Part shown: positions 1 through 7,114 of the stretch, piece by piece
Position numbering within the stretch: position 1 is the first letter of the stretch
How the letters are laid out: the number at the start of each line of letters is the position of its first letter
IMG/VR virus record: IMGVR_UViG_3300037517_000770
Span: 1-28,121 of that record
Origin: a virus
Reading direction: 5' to 3' (one strand)
Length of the DNA: 28,121 nt
Notes under the pieces: generated by a model
Databases searched by the model: none
What the model was told of the DNA's origin: nothing
The model's input: only the letters and a program-made list of their open reading frames with translations
Made by a program: the position numbers and the translations under genes

Positions 1-45
1 CTCAGATTTTTAAGTCCTGAGCGTCTGCCATTCCGCCACTCGGCC
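1..45 (-). tRNA. tRNA-Leu(UAA), 5' part, cut by the window edge
   Basis: Read on the minus strand, a 7-nt acceptor strand starts at 45, followed by TG at 38-37 and a class-II D arm (GCGGAATGGCAGACGC) typical of leucine tRNAs. The anticodon loop is CTTAAAA, with anticodon TAA at 12-10 and U33 in place. The anticodon stem has four pairs plus an A-A mismatch next to the loop. The variable arm, T arm and 3' acceptor strand lie beyond base 1, so the gene cannot be checked in full. It is on the same strand as the phage genes. Leu-UAA is read from what is visible; a degenerate or phage-specific tRNA is not excluded. Confidence 0.8.
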
Positions 46-96
46 GAGTGCGTTTTTCACGGTGTTTTTAGCGTTTTCCGGTTTGCCGTACATCTC

Positions 97-228
97 ACCG
101 TGCGGGAAACGTACACGGCGCACCGATGAAACGTGCAGGCATTGTAGCGGCGTCCTTGCATGTCCTCCAAGGTCACTCCCGAACGGGAAGAAACCCCGCA
201 GAATCCCGCCGTTTTACCGTGCGGGAAA
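97..228. repeat. 13-bp direct repeat, two copies
   Basis: ACCGTGCGGGAAA occurs exactly at 97-109 and 216-228, 119 bp apart, in the non-coding stretch upstream of the tRNA. The right copy also pairs with CCCGC at 205-209 to form a short inverted repeat. It could be a protein-binding operator pair; function is unknown. Confidence 0.5.
141..170 (-). promoter_or_regulatory. possible sigma70-type promoter for the left tRNA
   Basis: On the minus strand, TTGGAG (170-165) and TACAAT (146-141) are separated by 18 bp. They would fire towards the tRNA-Leu 5' end at 45. The -10 match is good and the -35 match partial. It lies between the two copies of the 13-bp repeat. Chance occurrence is possible. Confidence 0.25.
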
Positions 229-308
229 ATTAACAGAATGCCACCCTCCCGGCAGCGTAAAATGACCATAGACGGCGAAGTCGGCACCGGTCACGCAAGG
301 AGGCGGCG

Positions 309-503
309 ATGTGGGAAGAAGAAGACGACGACGACATCGAGTGCTGGCTGACTATCCTCTGGGGTTATGCCAGGTCTAGCCGGTTCGCACGACGTAGCTT
401 GAGTTCAGCCGCAGGTTGTCAACTTGGAACTGGCCGTCGCTTGCTACCTCGATTTCGGCGAGCCCATGATTATGCTTGTTCACGCGGCTATACTCAGGAT
501 TGA
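309..503 (+). CDS. possible small acidic protein on the opposite strand
   Basis: This is the only plus-strand ORF in the window with a full-strength SD: AAGGAGG at 298-304 precedes the ATG at 309. The 64-residue product starts MWEEEDDDDIECW, a very acidic head followed by a Trp-rich segment. Its last two thirds (376-503) run antisense to the 3' end of the metallophosphoesterase gene, are Arg-rich, and look like a shadow of that gene. Every other gene here is on the minus strand. It is either a genuine short convergent gene or a chance SD; no family is recognised. Confidence 0.25.
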   Translation: MWEEEDDDDIECWLTILWGYARSSRFARRSLSSAAGCQLGTGRRLLPRFRRAHDYACSRGYTQD

Positions 504-1377
504 GGTCAGCAAGGCAACCAACCGACCAGCATACGACCTCCTCATGCTTCCAGTTGGGCTCGGTGTGCGTGCTGGTGCGGTGATGATGCCCAACCATCAC
601 GCTGGCCGTTGTTCGCAGGAATGCCGACCGGGCTGGCATGGCAGGAACAAACGGCCCGCCGCTTAATTCGTGACCGTGGAAGATGGCCAACTTGCCAGCC
701 ATAACCGGGCGACCATCACCAACAAACTCAATGCCATGTTTCTTTGCGCCGAGAATCGCAGGCAATCGCACCTGCGGGAGGTCGCTGATTTCCGGTGCGT
801 GGTTCCACAGCCAGTGATCCCATCGCTCATCATGGTTGCCCATTTTGTACACGATGCGAGAGGCGGGGAACTGCGACCTCAGCCAAGCAAGCCCCTCTCG
901 CAGCAGCTTGACCTCTCGCTTAAAGTTTCGTTTCTTTGGGTTCTTCGTGTAGCGGCTGATCGTGTAGAAGTCGGCAAAGTCACCGTTGAGCAGTAGAACG
1001 TCAGGTTTGCTTTTCTTCAGGTGTGCCACCGCTGCGGCCAGTGCCTGCTCGTCGTGGTACGGCACATGCACGTCCGACAAGATGCCGACAGTTATATCGC
1101 ACCCCAGTTCAAACGGCTCCCATTTCTTCGCCAAGCTCGGCGGCAGCTGCGGCTTCGTGCCCGCCTTGCCCTTTGGCCGAAACAGCGACTTGTCGGTCGT
1201 CTTCTTGCGGTGGTTGCTGCCGATCGCGCCGCGAATCCGCCTGATGGTGGCCCGTGCCTGCTCAATCGTACACTTGCACTCCTGGGCAATTCGCTTGGCC
1301 AGCGTGCGGTTTGGCGCGTCAGGGAACTTGCGGCAGAGATTCTCAGCTGCCAGCCGCTGCGTTGTCTTCTGAATCAT
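376..1377 (-). CDS. metallophosphoesterase with N-terminal HTH-like segment
   Basis: A 333-residue calcineurin-like phosphoesterase. All metal-site motifs are visible: SDVH (D102, H104), NGD (D133), GNHDE (180-184), FHGHE (H234, H236) and GHHH (263-266). Residues 12-53 look like a helix-turn-helix or charged helical region (TLAKRIAQECKCTIEQARATI), as in phage phosphoesterases with a DNA-associated N-terminus. Start chosen at ATG 1377 because AAGGAGG lies at 1384-1390; an upstream in-frame start at 1413 has no such site. It is the last gene of the tail operon, overlapping the preceding small Cys gene by 35 bases. The substrate is not predictable: nucleic-acid phosphoesters or a host signalling nucleotide are both possible. 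Confidence 0.85.
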   Translation of the reverse strand: MIQKTTQRLAAENLCRKFPDAPNRTLAKRIAQECKCTIEQARATIRRIRGAIGSNHRKKTTDKSLFRPKGKAGTKPQLPPSLAKKWEPFELGCDITVGILSDVHVPYHDEQALAAAVAHLKKSKPDVLLLNGDFADFYTISRYTKNPKKRNFKREVKLLREGLAWLRSQFPASRIVYKMGNHDERWDHWLWNHAPEISDLPQVRLPAILGAKKHGIEFVGDGRPVMAGKLAIFHGHELSGGPFVPAMPARSAFLRTTASVMVGHHHRTSTHTEPNWKHEEVVCWSVGCLADLNPEYSRVNKHNHGLAEIEVASDGQFQVDNLRLNSSYVVRTG

Positions 1378-1573
1378 GCTGGGCCTCCTTGGTTTGGCAT
1401 GTGTAATCGTCACAGGCGAGGCAGCATCGCTCGAGCTGTCCGTGCCGGTATTTCGTTTGAGTGCAAATCGTGTGCAGCGGGCAGCGGTAAATTGGAACCG
1501 ACTGGCCGCGGTAGCCGCACAGCTTGTTGATGGCGTAACGCCAGATTTCGCCGAGGTGGGTGCAGGGTGTCAT
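1343..1573 (-). CDS. small Cys-rich (probable zinc-binding) protein
   Basis: A 76-residue protein starting MTPCTHLGEIWR. Cysteines at 4, 19, 31, 37, 49, 50, 53 and 58 are arranged in pairs (CPLHTIC, CCLACDDYTC), suggesting bound zinc. The C-terminal tail is acidic and Ala-rich. Small C-x-HLGE proteins with this Cys pattern are common in planctomycete genomes and their phages (from memory, no search). The ATG at 1573 overlaps the stop of the preceding structural gene as ATGA, so translation is probably coupled. The 3' end contains the SD of the metallophosphoesterase gene. Function unknown; a structural zinc knuckle or nucleic-acid contact is possible. Confidence 0.7.
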   Translation of the reverse strand: MTPCTHLGEIWRYAINKLCGYRGQSVPIYRCPLHTICTQTKYRHGQLERCCLACDDYTCQTKEAQHDSEDNAAAGS

Positions 1574-2481
1574 GAGTTCGACGGACGCCAGCTAATTGAC
1601 TCCCACTGAACGTATCCGCCGCCAAAGTTAAAGTTGCCCGTAAACTTGCCAGCCGCACTATATGAGGTATCCCATCGGACTCTTGTTTCTGTTCCGACAT
1701 AGCACTGGAATTTTTCGTATCCCGGCCCAGGCACTTTGGCCATTTCAATTGCTGGCTCATTTAAGGCAAGGGGGATCTGCAGGCCGGTAGGATTGTCAGA
1801 GCTGCGAAAGTATCCGTTCATCCCCCACTTAACCTCAACCAGCTTTTCGCATTTCTTTATACGAGGATCAAGCACGACACCAAAGACGCTGTACTTGTAT
1901 TCGCAGATTAAATACGGCAGATAACTTCCGGTCGCCGCCGATAAATAGCCAGATGAAATCGTCCGCTGCACTCTGCGTGTCCCGCCGTTTCGGATTTCAT
2001 ACCCGTACATTTGCAGCAGCATCACTGGCACCATTGCCCCGGCCGAGTTGCGAGTCAGCCTTTTTTCCCAGTAGTGGCCAGCACCGCTGCGATATTCTTG
2101 GCTGCCGAATTTGAAAATCAATTCATTCTCATACCGTAGCGACATGATGCCCGTCGCCGTTCCGCCGGACGCTGGCACCGGCAACTGCCAGCCAATAATG
2201 TCTGTGTATCCTTGGATGTGGATTCCATACAGTCCGCCATAAGGCGTCCCGTTGTAGCTCAGGTACATCGGGGATTCGCTGTCGCAGTTCAGCGTCAGTT
2301 CGCTGGTCTTTTTTGCTGCCCTATTTGAAACGGCTGGAGGGTATGACCTTGCGCTTGGTCCAGTGATGTTAGTTACTGCGTCCCAGACCGGGCCGACGGT
2401 TGGCGTTGTGTCAAACGGCTCGTTCCACGTAGAGGTGCCTTCTGCACAGCACTCGCAGCATCCGCATCCAAGCAGCGCCAT
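1570..2481 (-). CDS. phage tail-associated structural protein, unknown
   Basis: A 303-residue protein with a Cys cluster at its N-terminus (CGCCECC, residues 6-12), then Gly/Ser/Thr/Tyr-rich sequence without hydrophobic segments. That composition fits an extracellular beta-rich virion or fibre protein. The aromatic, Gly-rich C-terminal part (FNFGGGYVQW) resembles a carbohydrate-binding beta-sandwich, but I recognise no family. It begins three bases after the previous stop and ends with an ATGA overlap. Its position after tape measure, distal tail and small structural genes suggests a baseplate or tip protein. The short Leu segment before the Cys cluster (MALLGCG) weakly recalls the N-terminal tags of the two adhesins at 20050-20880 and 18416-20050. 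Confidence 0.7.
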   Translation of the reverse strand: MALLGCGCCECCAEGTSTWNEPFDTTPTVGPVWDAVTNITGPSARSYPPAVSNRAAKKTSELTLNCDSESPMYLSYNGTPYGGLYGIHIQGYTDIIGWQLPVPASGGTATGIMSLRYENELIFKFGSQEYRSGAGHYWEKRLTRNSAGAMVPVMLLQMYGYEIRNGGTRRVQRTISSGYLSAATGSYLPYLICEYKYSVFGVVLDPRIKKCEKLVEVKWGMNGYFRSSDNPTGLQIPLALNEPAIEMAKVPGPGYEKFQCYVGTETRVRWDTSYSAAGKFTGNFNFGGGYVQWESISWRPSNS

Positions 2482-2484
2482 TGT

Positions 2485-2913
2485 TTAGCTCGCGTAGTAC
2501 AGGCCGGAAGTTGCATCGAAGTCCAGCGTGAACGTCTGGCCTGTTGCCACGGTCACAAGGTATGAATAATCCAGCCAGCCAATCAGCAAATCATTAGTTG
2601 AAGTTTCGTTGTATAAAATCGCGTAGCGGAATGAACCGCTGCCGAGGTTGCCGCCGCTGGCCGTCCAAGTCACATCAGTAGCAATGAGCGTGTATAGACC
2701 TGAGCTTTGTGCGGAGCTGGTCACGGTCATCGTCTTGTCGTTCTGCGTGTAACCATTGGCTGTCGATAGCTGGCCGGTAACATCGCTCAGCTGCGTCCAG
2801 CTCAGGCTTGGCGCGTTGCTGGTGAGAATCCACTTCAGCGTGTCGCTGCCGAGGTTGTGCTGCTTCTCGTGGACGGCTTCGACGAACGAATAAAACTTTG
2901 TCAGTGTTGGCAT
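2485..2913 (-). CDS. small phage structural protein
   Basis: A 142-residue protein starting with TKFYSFVEAVHEKQHNLGSD. This recalls a widespread phage family beginning with a KFxxFVExxxxGxHNLGSDT-type segment followed by LTNxAP- and NGYT-like motifs; here they read LTSNAPSLSW and ANGYTQ. Members are usually annotated only as phage proteins encoded among virion genes. The rest is beta-rich, ending in a Phe/Asp/Tyr pattern. No signal peptide or membrane segment. It starts two bases after the preceding stop and has no strong SD of its own, so coupling is likely. Exact location in the particle is unknown. Confidence 0.7.
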   Translation of the reverse strand: MPTLTKFYSFVEAVHEKQHNLGSDTLKWILTSNAPSLSWTQLSDVTGQLSTANGYTQNDKTMTVTSSAQSSGLYTLIATDVTWTASGGNLGSGSFRYAILYNETSTNDLLIGWLDYSYLVTVATGQTFTLDFDATSGLYYAS

Positions 2914-2915
2914 TT

Positions 2916-3437
2916 CTAAGCCGGGCCGCTGCCCGTTCCTGTTCCAGTGAAGTTGACGTTGTTACTCTCGCCGTACATTGATGCAGGCGTGATTGTGCTA
3001 GTGTCGATTGCGTCGGTCACAGTGCCTCCAGTGCCCGTGCCAGTTCCCGGCTGGACGCTAGTTCCCTCGTCGTTGCAGTCCTCGGCGATGATGTACCATG
3101 CACCATTGCACCAGCCCGCAATTCCGTAGCGGTCGCCATTGGCACAAACGGCCGAGGTTGTCCAGTTGTAGACGGTGATGTTCTGGGTGCTGTCTTTGAT
3201 TTGTTCGGTGGTATTGCTTTCGTTCCACACGTCGCACTCGACGCTGCCAAGCAGGGTGCCGACTCGCCCAGGGATTCCGCCGCTGGGTGCTTTGATGAGC
3301 TTGTGCGGAACGCTCTGCTGTATCATCCGCGGCGGCTGTTGCGTGACATACTGCGGGACGGTTGCCCTCTGGCCGTTGGTTCGCAGCCAAGCTTTCCATT
3401 CACGCAGAGTTCTGATGTCCTCGGGAGACAATTGCAT
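2916..3437 (-). CDS. structural protein with Gly-Thr repeat C-terminus
   Basis: A 173-residue protein. Residues 1-20 (MQLSPEDIRTLREWKAWL) form a charged amphipathic helix, followed by a Pro/Gln-rich linker and a domain with four Cys (WNGAWYIIAEDC). The tail has two low-complexity Gly-Thr runs (GTGTGTGG and FTGTGTGSG). The ATG overlaps the stop of the preceding gene as TAATG. Small proteins with a linker and a Trp/Cys domain are common among distal tail genes of planctomycete phages, from memory. The Gly-Thr runs are probably flexible linkers. No named family is assigned. Confidence 0.65.
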   Translation of the reverse strand: MQLSPEDIRTLREWKAWLRTNGQRATVPQYVTQQPPRMIQQSVPHKLIKAPSGGIPGRVGTLLGSVECDVWNESNTTEQIKDSTQNITVYNWTTSAVCANGDRYGIAGWCNGAWYIIAEDCNDEGTSVQPGTGTGTGGTVTDAIDTSTITPASMYGESNNVNFTGTGTGSGPA

Positions 3438-4558
3438 TACTGCATCCCCAATGAAGCAAAGTCAGCCGGGCGGTAAGTTAAATACCAGCCACACTTGGCA
3501 ACGCTGTCGCCGCTCGCGTCCGGCGTGCTGCACCCCAGTTGGCGGCCGTACCCGTTCAGTTGAATAGGCCCAGCTGGAGCAACGTAAATTCCGTCCTGGC
3601 CTTCGTCTTTTAGCTGGATACTTTCTTCGACTATTGGCTGCTTGTACGCGGTCAGCGAACGGTTTGCCGTGTCGTTGGTAGTCAAATCACCAGCAGTAAA
3701 TTTCGTTGCTCCGCTTCCTTTGTACTGCCCGCTAAACAGAGCCTCATTGACGCCTTCATCGTTAATCTTGGTTAGCCAACCTCGAGGGTTGTGCATCATT
3801 GCTATGCCGCGGCGAAAATACAGCTTGCCATTGCGCCAGTGGTCCTCTTTCATTAAGTCGTTGATCACCACTGTCAGCGGCGGAAACGTGTACTGCAGTC
3901 GAATTCCTTCTTGGTCATACTGCGACAGCGTCAGGCTGAACGCATTCACCCTGTCTAGATACTGCTCCCACTGCGGGTTCCAGTCCCGATGCCAGGTCCA
4001 GTAGGTCATCCGCTTGTTGTGCCGACGCTGGTTGATGTTTGGGGCGGGATCGTTAGCGGAGTTTACGACCGGGCCGCCAATGAAATTGCCATAATCAAGG
4101 CTTTGCCTTTCCTGCAAGTAAGGCGGCGGCGTCTTGATTGCTGCCGTGAACGGGTCGGCTTCGCTGGCATCCGTGAACCCTAGCAGATGGGCGTCCGTTG
4201 CCGGTTCGCTGTACTCGTCAAACCCGATGTCCAGCTTGGGGACGATGTCCTCTGGGTTGGATACCGGATTGCCTTCTACGTCTCGCTCGTATTTGGTGCT
4301 TGCATTGCTGAAAGAGCAAGTGACTGTGTAAAGGTTTTTTGCATCCCGGTCGCTGCGGCGATTAGGTGCCTGCGTATGGCACCAAACATAGTCACTCGTT
4401 CCAGACAGAAGAACGGCCTGCCCAATTTGCGGAACGCCGGATGCAATGCATGCACTGGCGATTCCTGCAGCCGTGACTTGGTAGGTCTCTGTGTAGTCGT
4501 ACTGCAAAAAGCCGTCTTGGATTCGCTTCGTCAACGTTTGATTGATTAGGTCTGCCAT
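3437..4558 (-). CDS. distal tail / baseplate structural protein, unknown
   Basis: A 373-residue protein encoded directly after the tape measure, where distal tail and tail-hub proteins normally lie. It has no signal peptide and no membrane segment. Aromatic and charged residues are spread evenly, with a notable Trp/His cluster (MTYWTWHRDWNPQWEQYLDR) near residue 190. The ATG overlaps the tape-measure stop (TAATG). Position suggests a role in the tail tip or baseplate, but I do not recognise the Dit or Tal signature, so this is positional inference. Length is plausible for a tail-hub component. Confidence 0.65.
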   Translation of the reverse strand: MADLINQTLTKRIQDGFLQYDYTETYQVTAAGIASACIASGVPQIGQAVLLSGTSDYVWCHTQAPNRRSDRDAKNLYTVTCSFSNASTKYERDVEGNPVSNPEDIVPKLDIGFDEYSEPATDAHLLGFTDASEADPFTAAIKTPPPYLQERQSLDYGNFIGGPVVNSANDPAPNINQRRHNKRMTYWTWHRDWNPQWEQYLDRVNAFSLTLSQYDQEGIRLQYTFPPLTVVINDLMKEDHWRNGKLYFRRGIAMMHNPRGWLTKINDEGVNEALFSGQYKGSGATKFTAGDLTTNDTANRSLTAYKQPIVEESIQLKDEGQDGIYVAPAGPIQLNGYGRQLGCSTPDASGDSVAKCGWYLTYRPADFASLGMQ

Positions 4559-5874
4559 TATTCGACCTTTGCCTCCTCTGATGCTGTTTGCTCGTTAGCC
4601 TGTTCTTGTGCCTGTCGCATCCGCATAAGCTCAAGAAACATTTGATGGAACAGCTGCCGGGTTTCCGTTTCGTACTCCGTCATGCCAACTCTGCCAGCGG
4701 TGTAACGCTGGCTGAGCGAGTGCATGTTGCTTGATAACTGGTCAAATCTAGGACTGCTGGCAGAAGCAGCGGTCATCGAGAAATTTGGGTCCGCCCTAGT
4801 TCCCATTTCAATGAGGTGTGCAAGTTCTTGATCGTCAACCAGCGTCGGTGATGCTTGAAACTCACGCATCAACCATTCGGAGCCGAGAGCATTCTGAGGC
4901 CCAGCTGTGGGTGCTTTGTTGCGTGCCCTTGGGGCTTGTGCTTCGGGGCCTACAAAATACCAGTCAATGGTTCGTCCGATTTCTTCGATAGCAGGAGCAA
5001 GAGCAATTGCTATGGTTTGCGCAATAGAAGTTAAATTGCGGTCGATTTTTTCCATTGCGTCTTTGGCCTTCGCAACCTTTTCGGCGTCGATTGCATTCAC
5101 CGCCGGAACGCCAGCGCCCATTCTTTCAATTTCATCGGCTCCAAGTTTCATCATGTTTGCAAGGTCGCCCGCGCCCTTACCAAGGATTTCTTGGGTGATG
5201 GCAAGTTGTTTATCGGCTCCCTCAATCATGGCGATGCCGTCGGCAACTTTCAGGAATGCGTCGCCCAAATCCATGTTTTGCAGGTCATCAGCGGTCAACC
5301 CAATTTGAGCAAACATCTCAGTCGCTGATTCTGCACCTTCTCTCAATTGCTTTAAGTTTCGGTTGAGTTTTGAGATGGCCGCGTCGACGCTCTCGGCAGA
5401 AGCATCACCGGCCATGTCTGCAACTTGCCTCAGTCGCATCAAATCATCAATTGCAATGCCAAGCTTTTCAGCGTCTTTTAGCGTCGCGTCAATGTTGTCG
5501 AACTCATGCTTGATGGCGCTAATAGCTTTGCTCACGGTGAAAACACCAACCGCCGCCGAACCCCAGCCACGGATTACCCGGCCAAACTTGTCGCTCCCCT
5601 CGGCCAGCAGTTTGGCCGAATTGCTCATTTGCCCGTAGTCGGTCTTGAGCTTTGCAACGGTGTCTGTATGGGCTCTCTTGTCAATCAGCCCTTTGGCAAG
5701 CATTGAATCCAAGTTTTGCATTGCCTTTTGGTATTTGACAATTTCGGGGACGGACTCCTCCATGATCTTCTTGCTGGCCCGCAGCTCTTGCCGAGTGGCC
5801 ATCATGCCTTTTTCAAACTGCTCCGTATTGGCTGTGACAATGTAGGCCAAGCTATGGATTGTTGTTCCCGCCAT
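4558..5874 (-). CDS. tail tape measure protein (short)
   Basis: A 438-residue, mostly helical protein. The first half is coiled-coil-like (KGMMATRQELRASKKIMEE; long Lys/Glu/Leu helices). A hydrophobic, Gly/Ala-rich stretch at about 105-122 (GWGSAAVGVFTVSKAIS) resembles the membrane-active segment of tape measures. A second Ala-rich hydrophobic helix (SIAQTIAIALAPAIEEI) follows. The C-terminus is helical and Gln/Glu-rich. It sits directly after the frameshifted tail chaperones, the conserved position of tape measure genes. At the usual 0.15 nm per residue the tail would be near 65 nm, short for a siphovirus (inference). The start overlaps the T-frame stop by 23 bases. Confidence 0.85.
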   Translation of the reverse strand: MAGTTIHSLAYIVTANTEQFEKGMMATRQELRASKKIMEESVPEIVKYQKAMQNLDSMLAKGLIDKRAHTDTVAKLKTDYGQMSNSAKLLAEGSDKFGRVIRGWGSAAVGVFTVSKAISAIKHEFDNIDATLKDAEKLGIAIDDLMRLRQVADMAGDASAESVDAAISKLNRNLKQLREGAESATEMFAQIGLTADDLQNMDLGDAFLKVADGIAMIEGADKQLAITQEILGKGAGDLANMMKLGADEIERMGAGVPAVNAIDAEKVAKAKDAMEKIDRNLTSIAQTIAIALAPAIEEIGRTIDWYFVGPEAQAPRARNKAPTAGPQNALGSEWLMREFQASPTLVDDQELAHLIEMGTRADPNFSMTAASASSPRFDQLSSNMHSLSQRYTAGRVGMTEYETETRQLFHQMFLELMRMRQAQEQANEQTASEEAKVE

Positions 5875-6067
5875 TACTCAATCCTCTAAAGTATTCGAAG
5901 GACTTTGCTGCATCCATTTCGTTTTTCTGCAACGACTCTGGATGGACAAACCAACCGTTGAGACACCCATAGGCCCACCATTCAAGCAACTGCTGCGATG
6001 TCAAACCGTCGGCCAGTTCATCTACATCTACACACCCAGCCATGTGAGCAAGGCGAAGATGCAGCAT
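5852..6067 (-). CDS. tail assembly chaperone, T portion of a GT frameshift fusion
   Basis: This frame carries the classic T-type signature SQQLLEWWAYGCLNGW near residues 24-39 (family pattern S-x-x-L-x-E-W-x-A-Y). The frame is open upstream as far as the A8 run at 6099-6106. A -1 slip there joins the first 115 residues of the upstream ORF to 82 residues of this one, giving a 197-residue GT protein. In lambda-like phages gpG and gpGT wrap the tape measure before tail tube polymerisation. The internal ATG at 6067 has no SD, so the product is probably made only as the fusion. It ends inside the tape measure gene. Confidence 0.8.
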   Translation of the reverse strand: MLHLRLAHMAGCVDVDELADGLTSQQLLEWWAYGCLNGWFVHPESLQKNEMDAAKSFEYFRGLSNGGNNNP

Positions 6068-6084
6068 CCGCCTTGGGTTGTGAA

Positions 6085-6444
6085 TTAGTCGCTCGACGTT
6101 TTTTTTAGTTTGTCGCCGATGTCATCATCGCTTAGTCCGGCCATGTTCATGGCGACATCAGCCATCCTGCTAATTACCGCCGATGGCATCTGCCGCATTT
6201 CTGGGAAGTCTTGGTCTCCGAGGTAAGGCTGGCCATCATCGCCAACGACACAGAGCGAAATAATTTTCAGCCTTGCGTCCATCTGCCTTTGCCGGTTGAC
6301 TTTCTCGCCCGGCCTAAGCCATGAATCAAACTCACGCACCCGAACGGATTCCGGCAACTCACGCATTTTGACGACGCCGAAGTCCGGCACGTCAACCTCC
6401 ACAATGCGGGCAACTCGACCTTTTAAGAATTGTTCTCGATTCAT
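6085..6444 (-). CDS. tail assembly chaperone, gpG-like
   Basis: A 119-residue cytoplasmic chaperone. It has the family layout: an N-terminal beta segment ending in a VRVREF motif, then a helical domain, then a short hydrophilic tail LKKTSSD. It lies between the tail tube gene and the tape measure, the invariant position of the G/GT pair. The SD AAGGAA precedes the ATG at 6444. Near its 3' end is the slippery run that sends a fraction of ribosomes into the T frame. The unshifted product stops 12 bases after the shift site. Confidence 0.8.
   Translation of the reverse strand: MNREQFLKGRVARIVEVDVPDFGVVKMRELPESVRVREFDSWLRPGEKVNRQRQMDARLKIISLCVVGDDGQPYLGDQDFPEMRQMPSAVISRMADVAMNMAGLSDDDIGDKLKKTSSD
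6100..6106 (-). promoter_or_regulatory. programmed -1 frameshift slippery heptamer
   Basis: On the minus strand the zero frame reads CTA AAA AAA ACG, so the heptamer A-AAA-AAA is in the canonical X-XXY-YYZ register. After a -1 slip the frame continues AAC GTC GAG CGA CTA ATT and runs without a stop into the T-type ORF. The eight-A run is intact. I did not find a strong downstream pseudoknot by eye. Confidence 0.85.
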
Positions 6445-6458
6445 CTGCTCATTCCTTG

Positions 6459-6821
6459 TTAAGTGTTAATTGCATCGAACTTGACTTTGCACGCTGCCGT
6501 ATCGGCGATGGCGTACAGCGTGACGCTGGCCCCCAGATGGAAGCAGGCTTGCCCGCCGTTAGGCAGCAGCTTGATTGCGTTGGCACCAGCACTGACAAAC
6601 CGCAGGCTGACAAAGTTAGTGGTGTCCAGATTTGTGGCTCTGACGTAGCCGGGAACCACGTCGCCGAAACTGACGGTTTCTTCGCTGGTGCCGATGTCCT
6701 GGCATGTGCTGCCAGCCCTACCAGTCGTTTGCGTAAATTGCCGCGTCTCAGTCGGCGATGTTTGCTTCAGATATCCATTGGTGACCGACATCCCGGTCGT
6801 GATACTGATTTCGTTTGCCAT
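6459..6821 (-). CDS. small phage structural protein (tail region)
   Basis: A 120-residue protein with the pattern MANEISITTGMSVTNGYLKQ ... TSEETVSFGDV ... GYVRATNLDTTNFVSLRF ... LGASVTLYAIADTAACKVKF. Proteins with this NLDxTNxV core and a C-terminal ADTA-x-x-KV motif recur between tail tube and tail chaperone genes of planctomycete-type phages (from memory). The fold looks like an all-beta sandwich. The ATG overlaps the preceding stop as TAATG, with GAGGAGG upstream inside that gene. It probably decorates the tail tube or helps assembly. No enzymatic motif. Confidence 0.7.
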   Translation of the reverse strand: MANEISITTGMSVTNGYLKQTSPTETRQFTQTTGRAGSTCQDIGTSEETVSFGDVVPGYVRATNLDTTNFVSLRFVSAGANAIKLLPNGGQACFHLGASVTLYAIADTAACKVKFDAINT

Positions 6822-7102
6822 TATTCGTCATCCTCCTCTTTCGATTCGACTGGTTCTGAAACGCTGGTAATCACGTCCGGCGACTTGCCAAACTCACTGG
6901 CAACCAGCACCCGCACCGCTGTTACGATCCAAGGCTCCTGCGATGCTTGCCAGTTGATAAACTGCACACGGTGATAGGGCGGGTCGCCGGTATAGCCGAC
7001 CAGCCCGTAGCCGTCGGCGATGATGCTCCGCAGCTGCGGAAACAGCGGGTTGCCGTCTTTGTCTTGCGCTGGATGCGGTGCCAGCCGTACACGTTCTGTC
7101 AT
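6821..7102 (-). CDS. hypothetical small protein in the tail operon
   Basis: A 93-residue protein, MTERVRLAPHP..., ending in a strongly acidic tail (EPVESKEEDDE) that also encodes the SD of the next gene. Start set at ATG 7102 because TTGGAGG lies just upstream; a TTG at 7114 is part of that SD. No recognised domain, signal peptide or membrane segment. It lies between the tail tube gene and a small structural gene, so a virion-assembly role is likely but unproven. Confidence 0.65.
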   Translation of the reverse strand: MTERVRLAPHPAQDKDGNPLFPQLRSIIADGYGLVGYTGDPPYHRVQFINWQASQEPWIVTAVRVLVASEFGKSPDVITSVSEPVESKEEDDE

Positions 7103-7114
7103 TGGTGCCTCCAA

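Larger units (their letters stand above)
46..375. other. 330-bp stretch without a convincing gene
   Basis: This separates the metallophosphoesterase stop from the tRNA. It holds a 13-bp direct repeat (97-109 and 216-228), a possible minus-strand promoter (141-170), and the start of a plus-strand ORF with a strong SD (309). A minus-strand reading frame (287-57, GTG start, 76 codons) is open, but it has no SD and no recognisable motif. No clear terminator follows the metallophosphoesterase gene. Confidence 0.6.

Noticed and set aside
57-287. 76-codon minus-strand frame upstream of the tRNA
   Set aside because: No SD, weak GTG start, no motif; the frame contains both copies of the 13-bp repeat, which suggests regulatory DNA.
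3058-3399. 113-codon second frame over the Gly-Thr structural gene
   Set aside because: Arg/His/Gln-rich composition typical of a frame shadow; the other frame has coupling and coherent domains.
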